From positions 31,163-53,077 of the forward strand of contig MU070504.1 in the NCBI GenBank assembly GCA_002284615.2: DNA of 21,915 nucleotides. Reading direction: 5' to 3'. Below are positions 9,361 to 16,507 of the stretch, piece by piece. The notes beneath the pieces are model-generated. The model did not search any database. It was not told the origin of the DNA and saw only the letters and a program-made list of their open reading frames with translations. Each line of letters opens with the position of its first letter. The first letter of the stretch is position 1. The translations under genes and the position numbers were made by a program. This DNA is from Dunaliella salina. Taxonomy: Eukaryota > Chlorophyta > Chlorophyceae > Chlamydomonadales > Dunaliellaceae.

Positions 9361-9532
9361 AGTTCTGTCTCTTGCTCTCTCCTAGAGAGCGAGTTTTGTC
9401 TAGATTAGGTGGAGGGCCTTCTGGTGAGGCCTCTACAATTTTTCTAGATTAGGTGGAGGACCTATTGTTAGGGGTTCTTCCCTTAATGCACGCGGCCTTT
9501 GGCTTGCATAGAATTTTCTTTTCTTTTCTTTT
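9361..9532 (+). mobile_element. 5'-truncated (TTTTC)-tailed LINE 3' end, family A
   Basis: A 172-bp insertion in the RT of LINE copy 2, opposite in orientation. Flanks are CTCTTTAAT (9352-9360) and CTCTTCAAT (9533-9541), a 9-bp target-site duplication with one mismatch. The sequence starts AGTTCTGTCTCTTGCTCT, matching the 3' UTR after the PDPH stop of the copy near 12862, and ends in TTTTCTTTTCTTTTC. It contains an internal duplication of TCTAGATTAGGTGGAGG and a small hairpin GCTCTC...GAGAGC. Confidence 0.85.
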
Positions 9533-9716
9533 CTCTTCAATTGCGTGTAGAAGTAGTGCAGGCATGGCAATGCGCTGCAAATGGTCCCAAAGTTGCAAGC
9601 AAGGTACGGTATCATAGGCCTGAGAGAAGTCCATGAAGGCTGCATGCAGTCTAGGTGATTGCTGTGGTTGGAGCTTTTTTGCAGCATGCTTCAGGTGCCT
9701 CAAAATAAAAAGGGAA
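9533..9716 (-). pseudogene. LINE copy 2: RT motif A segment
   Basis: The - frame reads LFILRHLKHAAKKL then AAFMDFSQAYDTVPCLQLWD, containing RT motif A (F-x-D-x-x-x-AYD), and continues to LLLHAI at the insertion point of the family A element. Read across that insertion it joins the motif B segment at 9351. The upstream part of this copy is lost at a junction with + strand LINE sequence at about 9717-9724. Confidence 0.85.
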
Positions 9717-9723
9717 TGCATCC

Positions 9724-10176
9724 CATTTGAACCATTACAATTCTATTGGTTTCGAGCTGCTGTCAGATTTTATAATGCCTCCCTTGCCTGCAACAGCACT
9801 ACTACACGTAGAGTACTTGGAGCAGATATTGACATGAGTAGTAACTCTAAAAAGTGCTGGACGTCAGAGTTTATATCTGCTTTTCAGGGATTGGATAGGT
9901 GCAACTACTTCACACATTGCGTGTACTCAGGCCAGCCCATTAGGATAAATGATTTTGTGGTTGATTTATGGAAAAGGCATAGGAGCGTGTGGCCAACTGA
10001 GGATCAGGCTGAACATGGAGCTCATTTAAACAAGTTTGCCAAGTACCATAACTGGGTAGCGCTTTCCTTCCGACATAATTCTGCTCTTGGTAAACCTCTC
10101 CATACTCCTAGGTATCTGCATTTGGATTTGGGTAGGCATATGCAGAGGAACATTGCTTGCTTCCGATTGCACGCCC
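9724..10176 (+). pseudogene. LINE copy 3: post-RT domain, open frame up to TRIM
   Basis: The + frame reads FEPLQFYWFRAAVRFYN, then CWTSEFISAFQGLDRCNYFT, KRHRSVWPTEDQAEHGAHLN, and TPRYLHLDLGRHMQRNIACF. This is the segment between the RT thumb and the Cys/His cluster in this family, also present in copies 4 and 6. It is the longest uninterrupted stretch of the domain in the window, with about 150 codons open. It is 5'-truncated at the junction with copy 2 and cut at HARK by the TRIM. Confidence 0.8.
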
Positions 10177-10181
10177 GTAAA

Positions 10182-10246
10182 TGTTACGTGTACATATACA
10201 CGACGAAGGGAACTGAAGTAGCCGGTCGCCTATTGCCCACGCAACA
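10182..10246 (+). repeat. TRIM 5' LTR (65 bp)
   Basis: Starts TGTTACGTGT and ends CACGCAACA, with terminal TGTT/AACA inverted repeats. It differs from the 3' LTR only at three sites. It includes a short inverted repeat, GTGTA-CATA-TACAC. Confidence 0.9.
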
Positions 10247-10247
10247 G

Positions 10248-10260
10248 TGGTAGCGAAGCC
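10248..10260 (+). other. TRIM primer-binding-site-like sequence
   Basis: TGGTAGCGAAGCC lies one base after the LTR end. TGGTAGC is complementary to GCTACCA, a common 3' end of eukaryotic initiator-Met tRNA with CCA. The match beyond seven bases is imperfect, so the priming tRNA is inferred. Confidence 0.65.
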
Positions 10261-10266
10261 AGGAAG

Positions 10267-10371
10267 TGCGCAGTCGAGTGGCACAGTAAGCCCACTTGCG
10301 CGCTTGAGACGCGTTCTCACGCACGCACGGGTTGACCCGCGAGGACCCCAGTTCGAATCCTGGTCTGCGCA
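10267..10371 (+). ncRNA. tRNA-Ser(UGA)-like module inside the TRIM
   Basis: TGCGCAG (10267-10273) pairs perfectly with CTGCGCA (10365-10371) as a 7-bp acceptor stem. GCGCG-CTTGAGA-CGCGT (10298-10314) makes an anticodon arm whose seven-base loop has T33 and anticodon TGA (serine). CGGG-TTGA-CCCG (10328-10339) sits where class II tRNAs carry a long variable arm. The T arm has CCAG-TTCGAATC-CTGG, a B-box match one G short of a canonical arm. GTCGAGTGG at 10272-10280 resembles the A box. At 105 nt it is longer than a normal tRNA-Ser and the D arm does not fold cleanly, so it is a tRNA-derived sequence, not a functional tRNA gene. Confidence 0.6.
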
Positions 10372-10418
10372 GGGCAAAAATAGGTCGTCTCCCAAAGGCA
10401 AAAATTTGGCAACGGCCA

Positions 10419-10480
10419 CCCTTTGCGAAGGGATGGGCGGGAGACCCCTTTGTTCCCGAAGCCAAGCCGAGGACGGCTTG
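10419..10480 (+). other. Two perfect hairpins in TRIM interior
   Basis: CCCTT-TGCG-AAGGG (10419-10432) and CAAGCCG-AGGA-CGGCTTG (10463-10480) are perfect stems with four-base loops. The second ends five bases before the polypurine tract. They suggest a structured RNA, for example for packaging or dimerisation, which is an inference. Confidence 0.6.
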
Positions 10481-10485
10481 AATTA

Positions 10486-10497
10486 GGGGGGGAGGAG
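10486..10497 (+). other. TRIM polypurine tract
   Basis: GGGGGGGAGGAG is an all-purine stretch ending exactly at the base before the 3' LTR, as expected for plus-strand priming in LTR retroelements. Confidence 0.85.
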
Positions 10498-10562
10498 TGT
10501 TACGTGTACATATACACGACGAAAGGAACTGAAGTAGCCGGTCGCCTGTTGCCCGCGCAACA
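10498..10562 (+). repeat. TRIM 3' LTR (65 bp)
   Basis: A TGTT...AACA copy of the 5' LTR with three substitutions, followed immediately by the second GTAAA. Confidence 0.9.
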
Positions 10563-10567
10563 GTAAA

Positions 10568-10930
10568 GTCTGAGTTGAAACTTCTCATCGGCATGGACAT
10601 GCACCTCAATGTGATATATATATTTCAGAACAATGGCAGGATGAAAAGCGTGTCATCTTTCTCTGCCCTTGCAACTTCCAGTGTTGTCTTAGAATTCTTT
10701 CTTCGAAGAAAGTATGCACATCTTTTTAGTGCCTTTCCTGCTCACAGAGTAGTGTCAGATGATACAGGATCTCTTTTTTTTTTCTGATGCTTTCTCTCTG
10801 GATGTAGCTCGTTTTTTTTTTTCAAAACCAAGATACTCAGACTTATCGCTGAGCTTATGGATTTCTTTCACCACACCGAGTAGCCAAACTTTCTGGCTGA
10901 AGGTGATGTTCCCTTGTAAACCTTATAAAC
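10568..10930 (+). pseudogene. LINE copy 3 continued: C-terminal end
   Basis: After the TRIM the same frame as 9724-10176 resumes, with one in-frame TGA, as VETSHRHGHAPQCD and then QDEKRVIFLCPCNFQCCLRI, aligning with the Cys/His cluster of copies 4, 6 and 7. Here the cluster is damaged (one Cys and the His are replaced). It later contains TPSSQTFWL, the C-terminal signature shared with copy 6. Two T runs (10771 and 10811) lie in between. Confidence 0.75.
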
Positions 10931-11039
10931 CTTGTCGTTTGACTGCTGGGCATTGCCAGCCACCCAGATAAAAACACAGCTGATTCGAATTTTGCTGAAG
11001 AAAGTGACAAATGTCCTCATTGCAAACCTCGAAATGAAA

Positions 11040-11712
11040 AAGAAATAACAGTCTGACCAAGGGAAATTCTTGTCTGAGGAGAAATCTCAAAAAAGAGATA
11101 AGCGTACTTGTCTTCAAGAGCACAAATACTTGCACAAATACAAAAGAGAAAGGTGTTTCTTGTCTTGCAAATCTTGCAGATCACAAAGATCACAGCGACC
11201 ATTCACGCCAGCCTGCCAACAAGCTCTCTTGCCCATCGTGTGGGAGCTTGTGGCCTGACACACGAAGTGTTCCGCTGCACATGTCTTTCCAAATTCAAAA
11301 TAAAGGTATCTAGGGGCTTTGTAAGGTGCAGCCTGAACACTAACAATGTCCGGAGAAGCGATCCAATGATGGTAAGTAGCCCGCTTTTGATTGTGATCCC
11401 TAAGCTCAGCACTGTCCAAATCATGCCAAACCCTGCACAGCTGTGGAAGCAAGTCTTTTGCAAACCCCTTAACATTAATTAACGGTCCATTACGCACGAA
11501 TTGTTCAAACAGCCCACTCATTTGCAGCCCTTCAAATGCAGTCAGGACTCCAGATGCCCAACATTTCACCCCAGGAAAACTGCTCAACGTCCTGTCAGCC
11601 TGCAGCACCTTCCTTACGTCAGTATCGTTGCACCACAAAGAGAGTTGTAAAACCTTATTGCTGCCCTAAACCAAGAAAATTGCAAGGGTTCCCACACTCC
11701 CTCAGCATTGTC
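11040..11712 (-). pseudogene. LINE copy 4: post-RT domain with Cys/His cluster
   Basis: The - strand encodes EPLQFSWFRAAIRFYNSL, then KCWASGVLTAFEGLQMSGLF, ATYHHWIASPD, KAPRYLYFEFGKTCAAEHF and CDLCDLQDLQDKKH. It is colinear with LINE copy 3 in the opposite orientation, and the two 3' ends converge near 10960-11040. The frame 11638-11117 is open for 174 codons. It is 5'-truncated at about 11713 by the tail of another element. Confidence 0.8.
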
Positions 11713-11990
11713 CAAGAAAAGAAAAAAAAAAGAGAAGAAAAGACTACGCAGTCCGAGTCTGGCCGCATGCATTAAGGAAAGGTTACCTGCCTGAATGACA
11801 GGGCCCCACCACACAGACCAAGAGAAAGAGGTGGTACAGAAGTCTACACCAGCAAGTTGGCCTCCGCCATGGGACCTACGACACGACCTTTCATGCAGGC
11901 CCTGTCCAGTAAACTCAAGACCCACCCCTAAGTCTCAGAGAAAGCCATCCAACATCTCAGCATGGGCCCCCCTCTTGCACTAGGGGAGCA
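11713..11990 (-). mobile_element. (TTTTC)-type tailed LINE 3' end, family A-related
   Basis: Read on the - strand, CTTAATGCATGCGGCC and GCGTAGTCTTTTC parallel the family A 3' end (CTTAATGCACGCAGCC, GCGTAGACTTTTC near 12955-12990). A purine-rich run on + (11714-11745) is the tail. It abuts LINE copy 4. Its 5' boundary on - (towards 11990) is not defined and no target-site duplication was found. Confidence 0.6.
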
Positions 11991-12015
11991 CAGTACCTAG
12001 GATGATCACGCAGTT

Positions 12016-13005
12016 ATGCATACCCAAGCAAGACACTCCACCTCTAGAGACTGGACAGGTCTGTCCAGCCTTCTCCACCGTGCCAGCTTCAGGGACAACT
12101 TCTGTGCCGATGTCTGCCACCTGGCAATCATTCGCGCGCCCCGCCTGCGCCGCGATCCAGCTCCAGAGGCTTCCTACGTGCATGGAGTTCCTATTACTCC
12201 AAATGTACAAGACAAATTAAAGCATATAATGCATGATAAACACAAACTGGGGCAAGCGGATGTCAATACTTACAGAAACTAAACCATCACCAACCCACGG
12301 CCAACTCCAGGATTAGCAACGGCCAACTCCAGGATTAGCTTTCTGGCATCATGCCATATGGTATGAAAGCTGTCACCTTTAAAGAACGGACAAATATAAT
12401 AAAATATAGAATAAGCACACACCACAACAGCAGGCACGCTGCACGATTCATCAACCATTCTGGACCTACTCTCTGCCCTCTTTGTGGTGCTCCTGATCAA
12501 ATTTCCCGCACTCTTCTCAGATGCACCCACCCACAAATCAACAAAATGAGTATAAATCGCCATCATCAAGCTCTCAGCATCTGTACCATCTTAATTGGTT
12601 TGGGTGGCACGATTTACAATGAGCTTACGATGTCACCTCTTATAAATCTGAGTCTAACCAAACAGAAAGCCAAATCACTAGCATCCAAGCTCAGGGACCA
12701 CGCGATCCAAAGATTACCCACCATCATTAACACTAGACATGCACTATGCTTTCAGGGGGCGTCTGGGAGGGGGTTTGCTGGGCGCGCAGAGGCGGCTGAG
12801 GATGGAAGAAGGAGAGTCCGAGCGCTTAGGGGCATGGCTAGCAATCCTCCGGATCCCCATTAGTTCTGTCTCTTGCTCTTTCCTAGGCTAATTTTGTCTA
12901 GTTTAGGTAGAGGGCCCCTGGTGAGGCCTCTAACTTTTGTTAGGGGTTCTTCCCTTAATGCACGCAGCCTTTGGCTTGCGTAGACTTTTCTTTTCTTTTC
13001 TTTTC
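12016..13005 (+). mobile_element. Family A LINE, 3' half with zinc-cluster ORF and (TTTTC)n tail
   Basis: The + strand begins with a fragment SLLHRASFRDNFCADVCHLA (frame 12016-12282). After a short AT-rich duplication (12296-12337) it continues in frame 12351-12863 with FINHSGPTLCPLCGAPDQIS and LLRCTHPQ (C-x2-C-x12-C-x-H), ICTILIGLGGTIYNE and the terminal SNPPDPH followed by TAG. The 3' UTR matches the insertion at 9361-9532 and ends in TTTTCTTTTCTTTTC at about 13005. It is the C-terminal part of a chlorophyte-type LINE ORF. It lacks RT here, and the frame change marks it as a pseudogene. Confidence 0.75.
12296..12337. repeat. 21-bp tandem duplication
   Basis: ACGGCCAACTCCAGGATTAGC is present twice in direct succession, once preceded by CC and once by CA, near 12297 and 12318. 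It probably contributed to the frame break in the family A ORF. Confidence 0.8.
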
Positions 13006-13019
13006 ATCTGTGGTGAAGC

Positions 13020-13800
13020 ACTGGGCAGAGGTGACCTTGGACCCTTCATTGTCTCTATTGATGTATGCAATGCAGATAGACTATGCTCATTGGATATGGA
13101 AATTCCGGACAACATCCACAGGAACATTCCAAATTGGGTTTTCCCATCTCGACGGCCGTCAAACACACACCTTAGTCGCCCTGACGGCATCATTGTACAA
13201 CCCCTGGAAGGCAGAAATTCCTCCCACCATCCAAAAAATATGAATCCCAGAGACAGAGACACCAGAGTTGAAATCCTGCTCAGATATCAACCCTGAACAA
13301 ACACTCTTAGCCGCACAAAAATCAACATAAACACACCATTGAGGACTTGCGTACAAAAACACTTAGAGGCTCACACCGTATTAACAGAGTCGCTCTACAC
13401 ACTATTCTTATAGGAGTTGCTGGAACTATCTACAATCCCTATACAATTGAACCTCTTTCCAACCTAGGCTTATCCAAAGAAAAGGCTCAAAAAACTGCCA
13501 CCAAACTCCACTTCCATGCAATTAAATCCCTAACAAAAATTGACAGCACCAAACATGCCATCCGTTTCAGCAACTCTGACAACACAGAACCGGAGTTGGC
13601 GGCTACCGGACGGGCTGGTTACAAGAGAGTGAGGCGCGCGCCTGGACGGATGGCCGACAACCCTCCGGATCCCCACTGGTTTAATTTTTTTCCTAGTTTC
13701 GATACTGGTGAGACTCATTGTCAGTGACAGCGCTGACTGTGGGATCTTGCCTTGATGTACGCTGGTCCAGCGTAGGCTCTTACTTTTACTTTTACTCCGC
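13020..13800 (+). mobile_element. Family C LINE 3' half, (TTTTAC)n-type tail
   Basis: A + frame to 13296 encodes RNIPNWVFPSRRPSNTHLSR and PDGIIVQPLEG. After a frame change the frame 13347-13727 gives TILIGVAGTIYNPYTIEPLS and ends DNPPDPH (followed by Trp where family A has a stop). It is paralogous to the family A ORF: IG(L/V)(G/A)GTIYN, KA-x3-A-x-KL, HAI-x2-L. The tail at about 13780-13797 is (TTTTAC)n, not (TTTTC)n, so related LINEs end in different simple repeats. Confidence 0.75.
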
Positions 13801-13811
13801 TGCCAACCCGC

Positions 13812-13853
13812 GCTGCTGCTGCTGCTGCTGCTTGCTGCTGCACGCTGCTGCTG
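13812..13853. repeat. Interrupted (GCT)n repeat
   Basis: GCT units in three blocks broken by TT and CAC, immediately after the family C tail. Confidence 0.9.
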
Positions 13854-13974
13854 CATGAGGACGGCTCACGGGATCAAACCACAAATGCACAGCTAGCGTG
13901 AACAATTACAAGGCTAGCGTGCATGGACTCATCCGTGCAGGTCCAACTGCAAGTAGTCCACTTAACTCCCAGCA

Positions 13975-14320
13975 CCGCTTCAAAAACAGAGGTGACCTGC
14001 CTGTAGTGGGCAATCCATTTCAGCACTCTCCTTCATGTGCCGAGTTCCCCAAATCTGGCTTGCATACCTGCTAGCAGGTACGATGCACGTTTTAGGGAGC
14101 CACAGCATTGGCCAGTCGGTCCGCGCCATGTCAAAACGATGGAAACCGGGAGCCAGCACGGGATTGAAATATACTACCTCCGACTTCACAACATTAACTA
14201 TCAGGCCCTCCCTTGCTGCGTGACTACGCAACCTGTCAAGCATGCACTGCGCAGTATGCATGCATTTGGTCTGCCTTGGTCGTGGTGAAGCAAAGGTCAC
14301 CAGCGTAAAGCATGTGAGTT
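13975..14320 (-). pseudogene. LINE copy 5: RT fragment with YAGD
   Basis: The - strand gives HMLYAGDLCFTTTKADQM, the position of YADD with the first Asp changed to Gly (14307-14296). It then gives MLDRLRSHAAREGLIVNVVK, SEVVYFNP, an internal deletion, and PASRYASQIWGTRHMKES. Frameshift and deletion mark it as dead. It belongs to the same RT family as copies 1, 2 and 6. Confidence 0.8.
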
Positions 14321-14479
14321 TCCCAATCAAGATTAGGCGTTCATTGCTGCAGGTGAGCAAAACGTCCCAAATTTATTCAAAAATGTATCATGTTGGCAGG
14401 CCTCCAGTTTTTCGAGGAAAGGTAGATCCGTGCAGTACGCAAGTTATGGACGTATTTATTGTTAGAGGCATTTCAGGCA

Positions 14480-14720
14480 GGCTTTGAACCTGGTGCTCCT
14501 AGAACTTTTGAGGATGTCACAAGGAGAGTCTGCTGTGATGAGAGTGTTCTGCTTGGCAGACAAATCTCTAGATCCTCGTTAGCTCAGCCTCTAGCCCTCA
14601 CCTAGGTTAGCTGCGTCTATCGTAGCTTTTGCGGGCCCTTTGATGATGCCCCTGCTAGCTTGCTACTGATGCGTGTGGCCTCTGGCCAGCGTTCTTCTTT
14701 CTTCAAAAGTGTGTTTCATT
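14480..14720 (+). mobile_element. Diverged LINE 3' end, family E
   Basis: The + strand has GGTGCTCCTAGAACTTTT..., an AGATCCTCGTTAG in the place of the PDPH-stop signature, then a 3' UTR resembling families A to D in layout (GGGCCCTTTGATGATG, GCGTGTGGCCTCTGGCCAGC) and a pyrimidine-rich end CTTCTTTCTTC. Support is by pattern only. Confidence 0.45.
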
Positions 14721-14831
14721 TCTCCGGCATCCTTACATACACTAATTTACTTTCCATCAGGAAATATAACCTTAATCAGGAGAGAAGATTCGTGTAACTT
14801 TTGGATGGCACGTGTCCAATCCACTTAAAAA

Positions 14832-14871
14832 CTGTATATTTGGAATCCTGAGCTCAAGAGCTATCAATTGG
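14832..14871. repeat. 40-bp block shared with 16469-16507
   Basis: The two blocks share CCTGAGCTC then GAGCT(A/G)TCAATTGG, preceded by TATAT(C)TT(C)GGA. Each lies downstream of a - strand LINE C-terminus (copies 6 and 7), so this is probably part of that family's 3' UTR. Confidence 0.7.
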
Positions 14872-15609
14872 TATGTATGTGAGTCCAATCGGAGGGGGTC
14901 AGGGGGGTCTCGACTTTTGGGGACCCCTCCTCTATTTAGCCAAGTAGTTTGGCTGCTCGGTGTGTTGAAAAAAGTCCATGAGCTCAGATAAATTGATAAG
15001 TATGAGTTTTTTGGTTCTGAAAGAAACAGGAAACGGCCTGAGATCGAGCAAGAGAGAAAAAGAAATGACCAGTGCTTCCCAACACCTGCCTGGTCAAAAA
15101 ATGTAACAAAAAGACGAACATACTTGTGTCGAAGGCAACAAGGAAGGCAAGGGCAAAGAAAGATGACATGTCCCTCGTCTTGCAACTGTCCAGATTCACA
15201 CAGATCATAATGAGGTATATCCTTGCCCATGCTAAGTTTCAACTCTGAGGTTCTGAGCATGCAGTCTGAAGCAAGGATTTTTTTCTGCACACCCAAGTCC
15301 AGATGAAGATACCTAGGACTATGGAGAGGACCGTCAAAGGCAGACTGCCAGAAGGGAAATGCTAGCCAAATGTTAGGTGTTTGGCTAACTTGTTCAGATG
15401 GGCACCATGTTCAGCTGGATCCTCAGTTGGCCACACACTCCTGTGCCTCTTCCGCAAATCAACCATGAAATCTTTTATTCCGATAGGCTGGCCTGAGTAT
15501 ATGCATTGTATGAAGCGTCTGTTCAATCCTCAAAGGCAGATTTGAACTCTGATGCCCAGCACTTTTCAGAAACACTACTCAATATCCGCTCCAAGCACCC
15601 TACGCAAAG
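14872..15609 (-). pseudogene. LINE copy 6: post-RT domain
   Basis: The - strand holds LRRVLGADIE, KRHRSVWPTEDPAEHGAHLN, SELKLSMGKDIPHYDLCESG, QDEGHVIFLCPCLPCC and FFNTPSSQTTWL, colinear with copy 3. The first Cys of the cluster is replaced by Tyr. Several stops and frame changes are present. The RT part of this copy continues at 15812-16450, beyond a family B insertion. Confidence 0.8.
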
Positions 15610-15614
15610 TTGTG

Positions 15615-15769
15615 CTAGAGCCAGGTGCTTCTAGTAACCCTCCAGATCCACATTAGCATTCTCTTTTTCATACCTTGTGGTGGAGGGGGCACACGGCTCT
15701 TTTTTGAGCCAATGTGTCTCCTTCTCCTTAATTGATGTAGGGAGAGTTTCTCTGCCTACTTAGTTTTTC

Positions 15770-15800
<31 letters not shown>

Positions 15801-15806
15801 CTTTTC
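15615..15806 (+). mobile_element. 5'-truncated (TTTTC)-tailed LINE insertion, family B copy 2
   Basis: It starts CTAGAGCCAGGTGCTTCTAG and closely matches 7277-7440, including CCAGATCCACATTAG (PDPH and stop), the 3' UTR hairpin and a long (TTTTC)n tail. The flanks are TTGTG at 15610-15614 and 15807-15811, a possible 5-bp target-site duplication. It splits LINE copy 6 in opposite orientation. It keeps the PDPH stop codon that is mutated in copy 1. Confidence 0.8.
15695..15710 (+). other. 3'-UTR stem-loop, family B copy 2
   Basis: GGCTC-TTTTTT-GAGCC, identical in stem core and loop to 7358-7373. The outer C-G pair of copy 1 is lost here by G to A. Confidence 0.6.
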
Positions 15807-15811
15807 TTGTG

Positions 15812-16450
15812 TTGTTACAGGCAAGGGAGGCATTATTGAATCTGACAGCAGCCTGAAACCAATAGAATTGCAATGCTTCAAACCCGCATTCACGCAGCAC
15901 AGACCAGCTTTGTGTAGTTTTTTTTTTCCACTCCAAGAATTCGCTTCAATAAATTCAGGTGCACAGTCTGCAACGGGCAGGTCATCTCATCTCCTGTTCT
16001 CATAAACCTGGTACCCCAAATTTGACTAGCATACATGCTAGCAGGGAGAGCATATGTCTTAGTCAACCAAAGCATGGTATGAGGCCTATCTGCTAGCTCA
16101 TATTCATCTGCAACGTGCCTAATACGACGACATCCAGCCAAGAAAGATGCATACCAATGTTCAGAAGAGGCAAGGAGGTTAAATTGTTTTGTGAACAGCA
16201 TACCCAAATACTAGGATGGCTCAGAATGAACCAGCTGCTCTCCAACAAGCTTGAAGCGGGAACAATAGCTCCCTCAGAATTAAAGTGCACCACTCCTAAC
16301 TTTGAAACATTCATAATTCATCCTGTACTCTGTGCACACCCATGCAAACTGTTCAGCATGAGCTGGAGCTCACAAGGATCATTGGCAGTAAGGCACAGGT
16401 CGTCTGCAGAAAGCACATGTGTCACTCGAGTAATACTAGCACCTGAGCCA
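15812..16450 (-). pseudogene. LINE copy 6: RT fragment with SADD
   Basis: The - strand gives ITRVTHVLSADDLCLTANDP, where the catalytic YADD is SADD (16410-16399). It then gives ELQLMLNSLHGC, a stop, MGMLFTKQFNLLASSEHW, RRIRHVADEYELADRP, YALPASMYASQIWGTRFM and a region ending FEALQFYWFQAAVRFNNASL at the family B insertion. The stretch 16207-15890 is open for 105 codons. It is nearly colinear with LINE copy 1, which carries the same RRIRHVADEY segment. Confidence 0.85.
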
Positions 16451-16468
16451 CTTCTACAGAATTTCAAA

Positions 16469-16507
16469 TATATCTTCGGATTCCTGAGCTCGTGAGCTGT
16501 CAATTGG
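16469..16507. repeat. Second copy of the LINE 3' block
   Basis: The partner of 14832-14871. It lies between the end of LINE copy 7 and the truncated start of LINE copy 6, both on the - strand. Confidence 0.7.

Larger units (their letters stand above)
10177..10567. mobile_element. Complete TRIM (non-coding LTR element), with 5-bp TSD
   Basis: The element occupies 10182-10562 (381 bp), flanked by the exact duplication GTAAA (10177-10181 and 10563-10567). It has 65-bp direct LTRs beginning TGTT and ending AACA, a TGGTAGC primer-binding-site-like sequence just inside the left LTR, and a G/A-rich tract directly abutting the right LTR. The internal 251 bp have no coding capacity, which fits a terminal-repeat retrotransposon in miniature that would depend on proteins supplied in trans. 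The LTRs differ at 3 of 65 positions, indicating a moderately old insertion. It interrupts LINE copy 3. Unusually for such elements it contains a tRNA-Ser-like module. Confidence 0.9.

Noticed and set aside
9633..9723. N-terminal part of the 206-codon + ORF as a genuine LINE protein start
   Set aside because: The first 30 codons are antisense to the RT motif A fragment of LINE copy 2. Only the part from 9724 is sense LINE sequence.
10267..10371. A functional tRNA-Ser gene
   Set aside because: The T arm lacks one base, the D arm does not fold well, the length is 105 nt, and it lies inside a retroelement. Called tRNA-derived instead.
10108..10609. ORFs of 70-141 codons across the TRIM on both strands
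   Set aside because: They run through LTRs, PBS, tRNA-like module and PPT, and the translations of the two LTRs repeat each other. The DNA-level structure explains the region fully.
13530..13856. 108-codon - ORF with poly-Gln/poly-Ser
   Set aside because: It arises from the (GCT)n repeat and the antisense of the family C LINE end.
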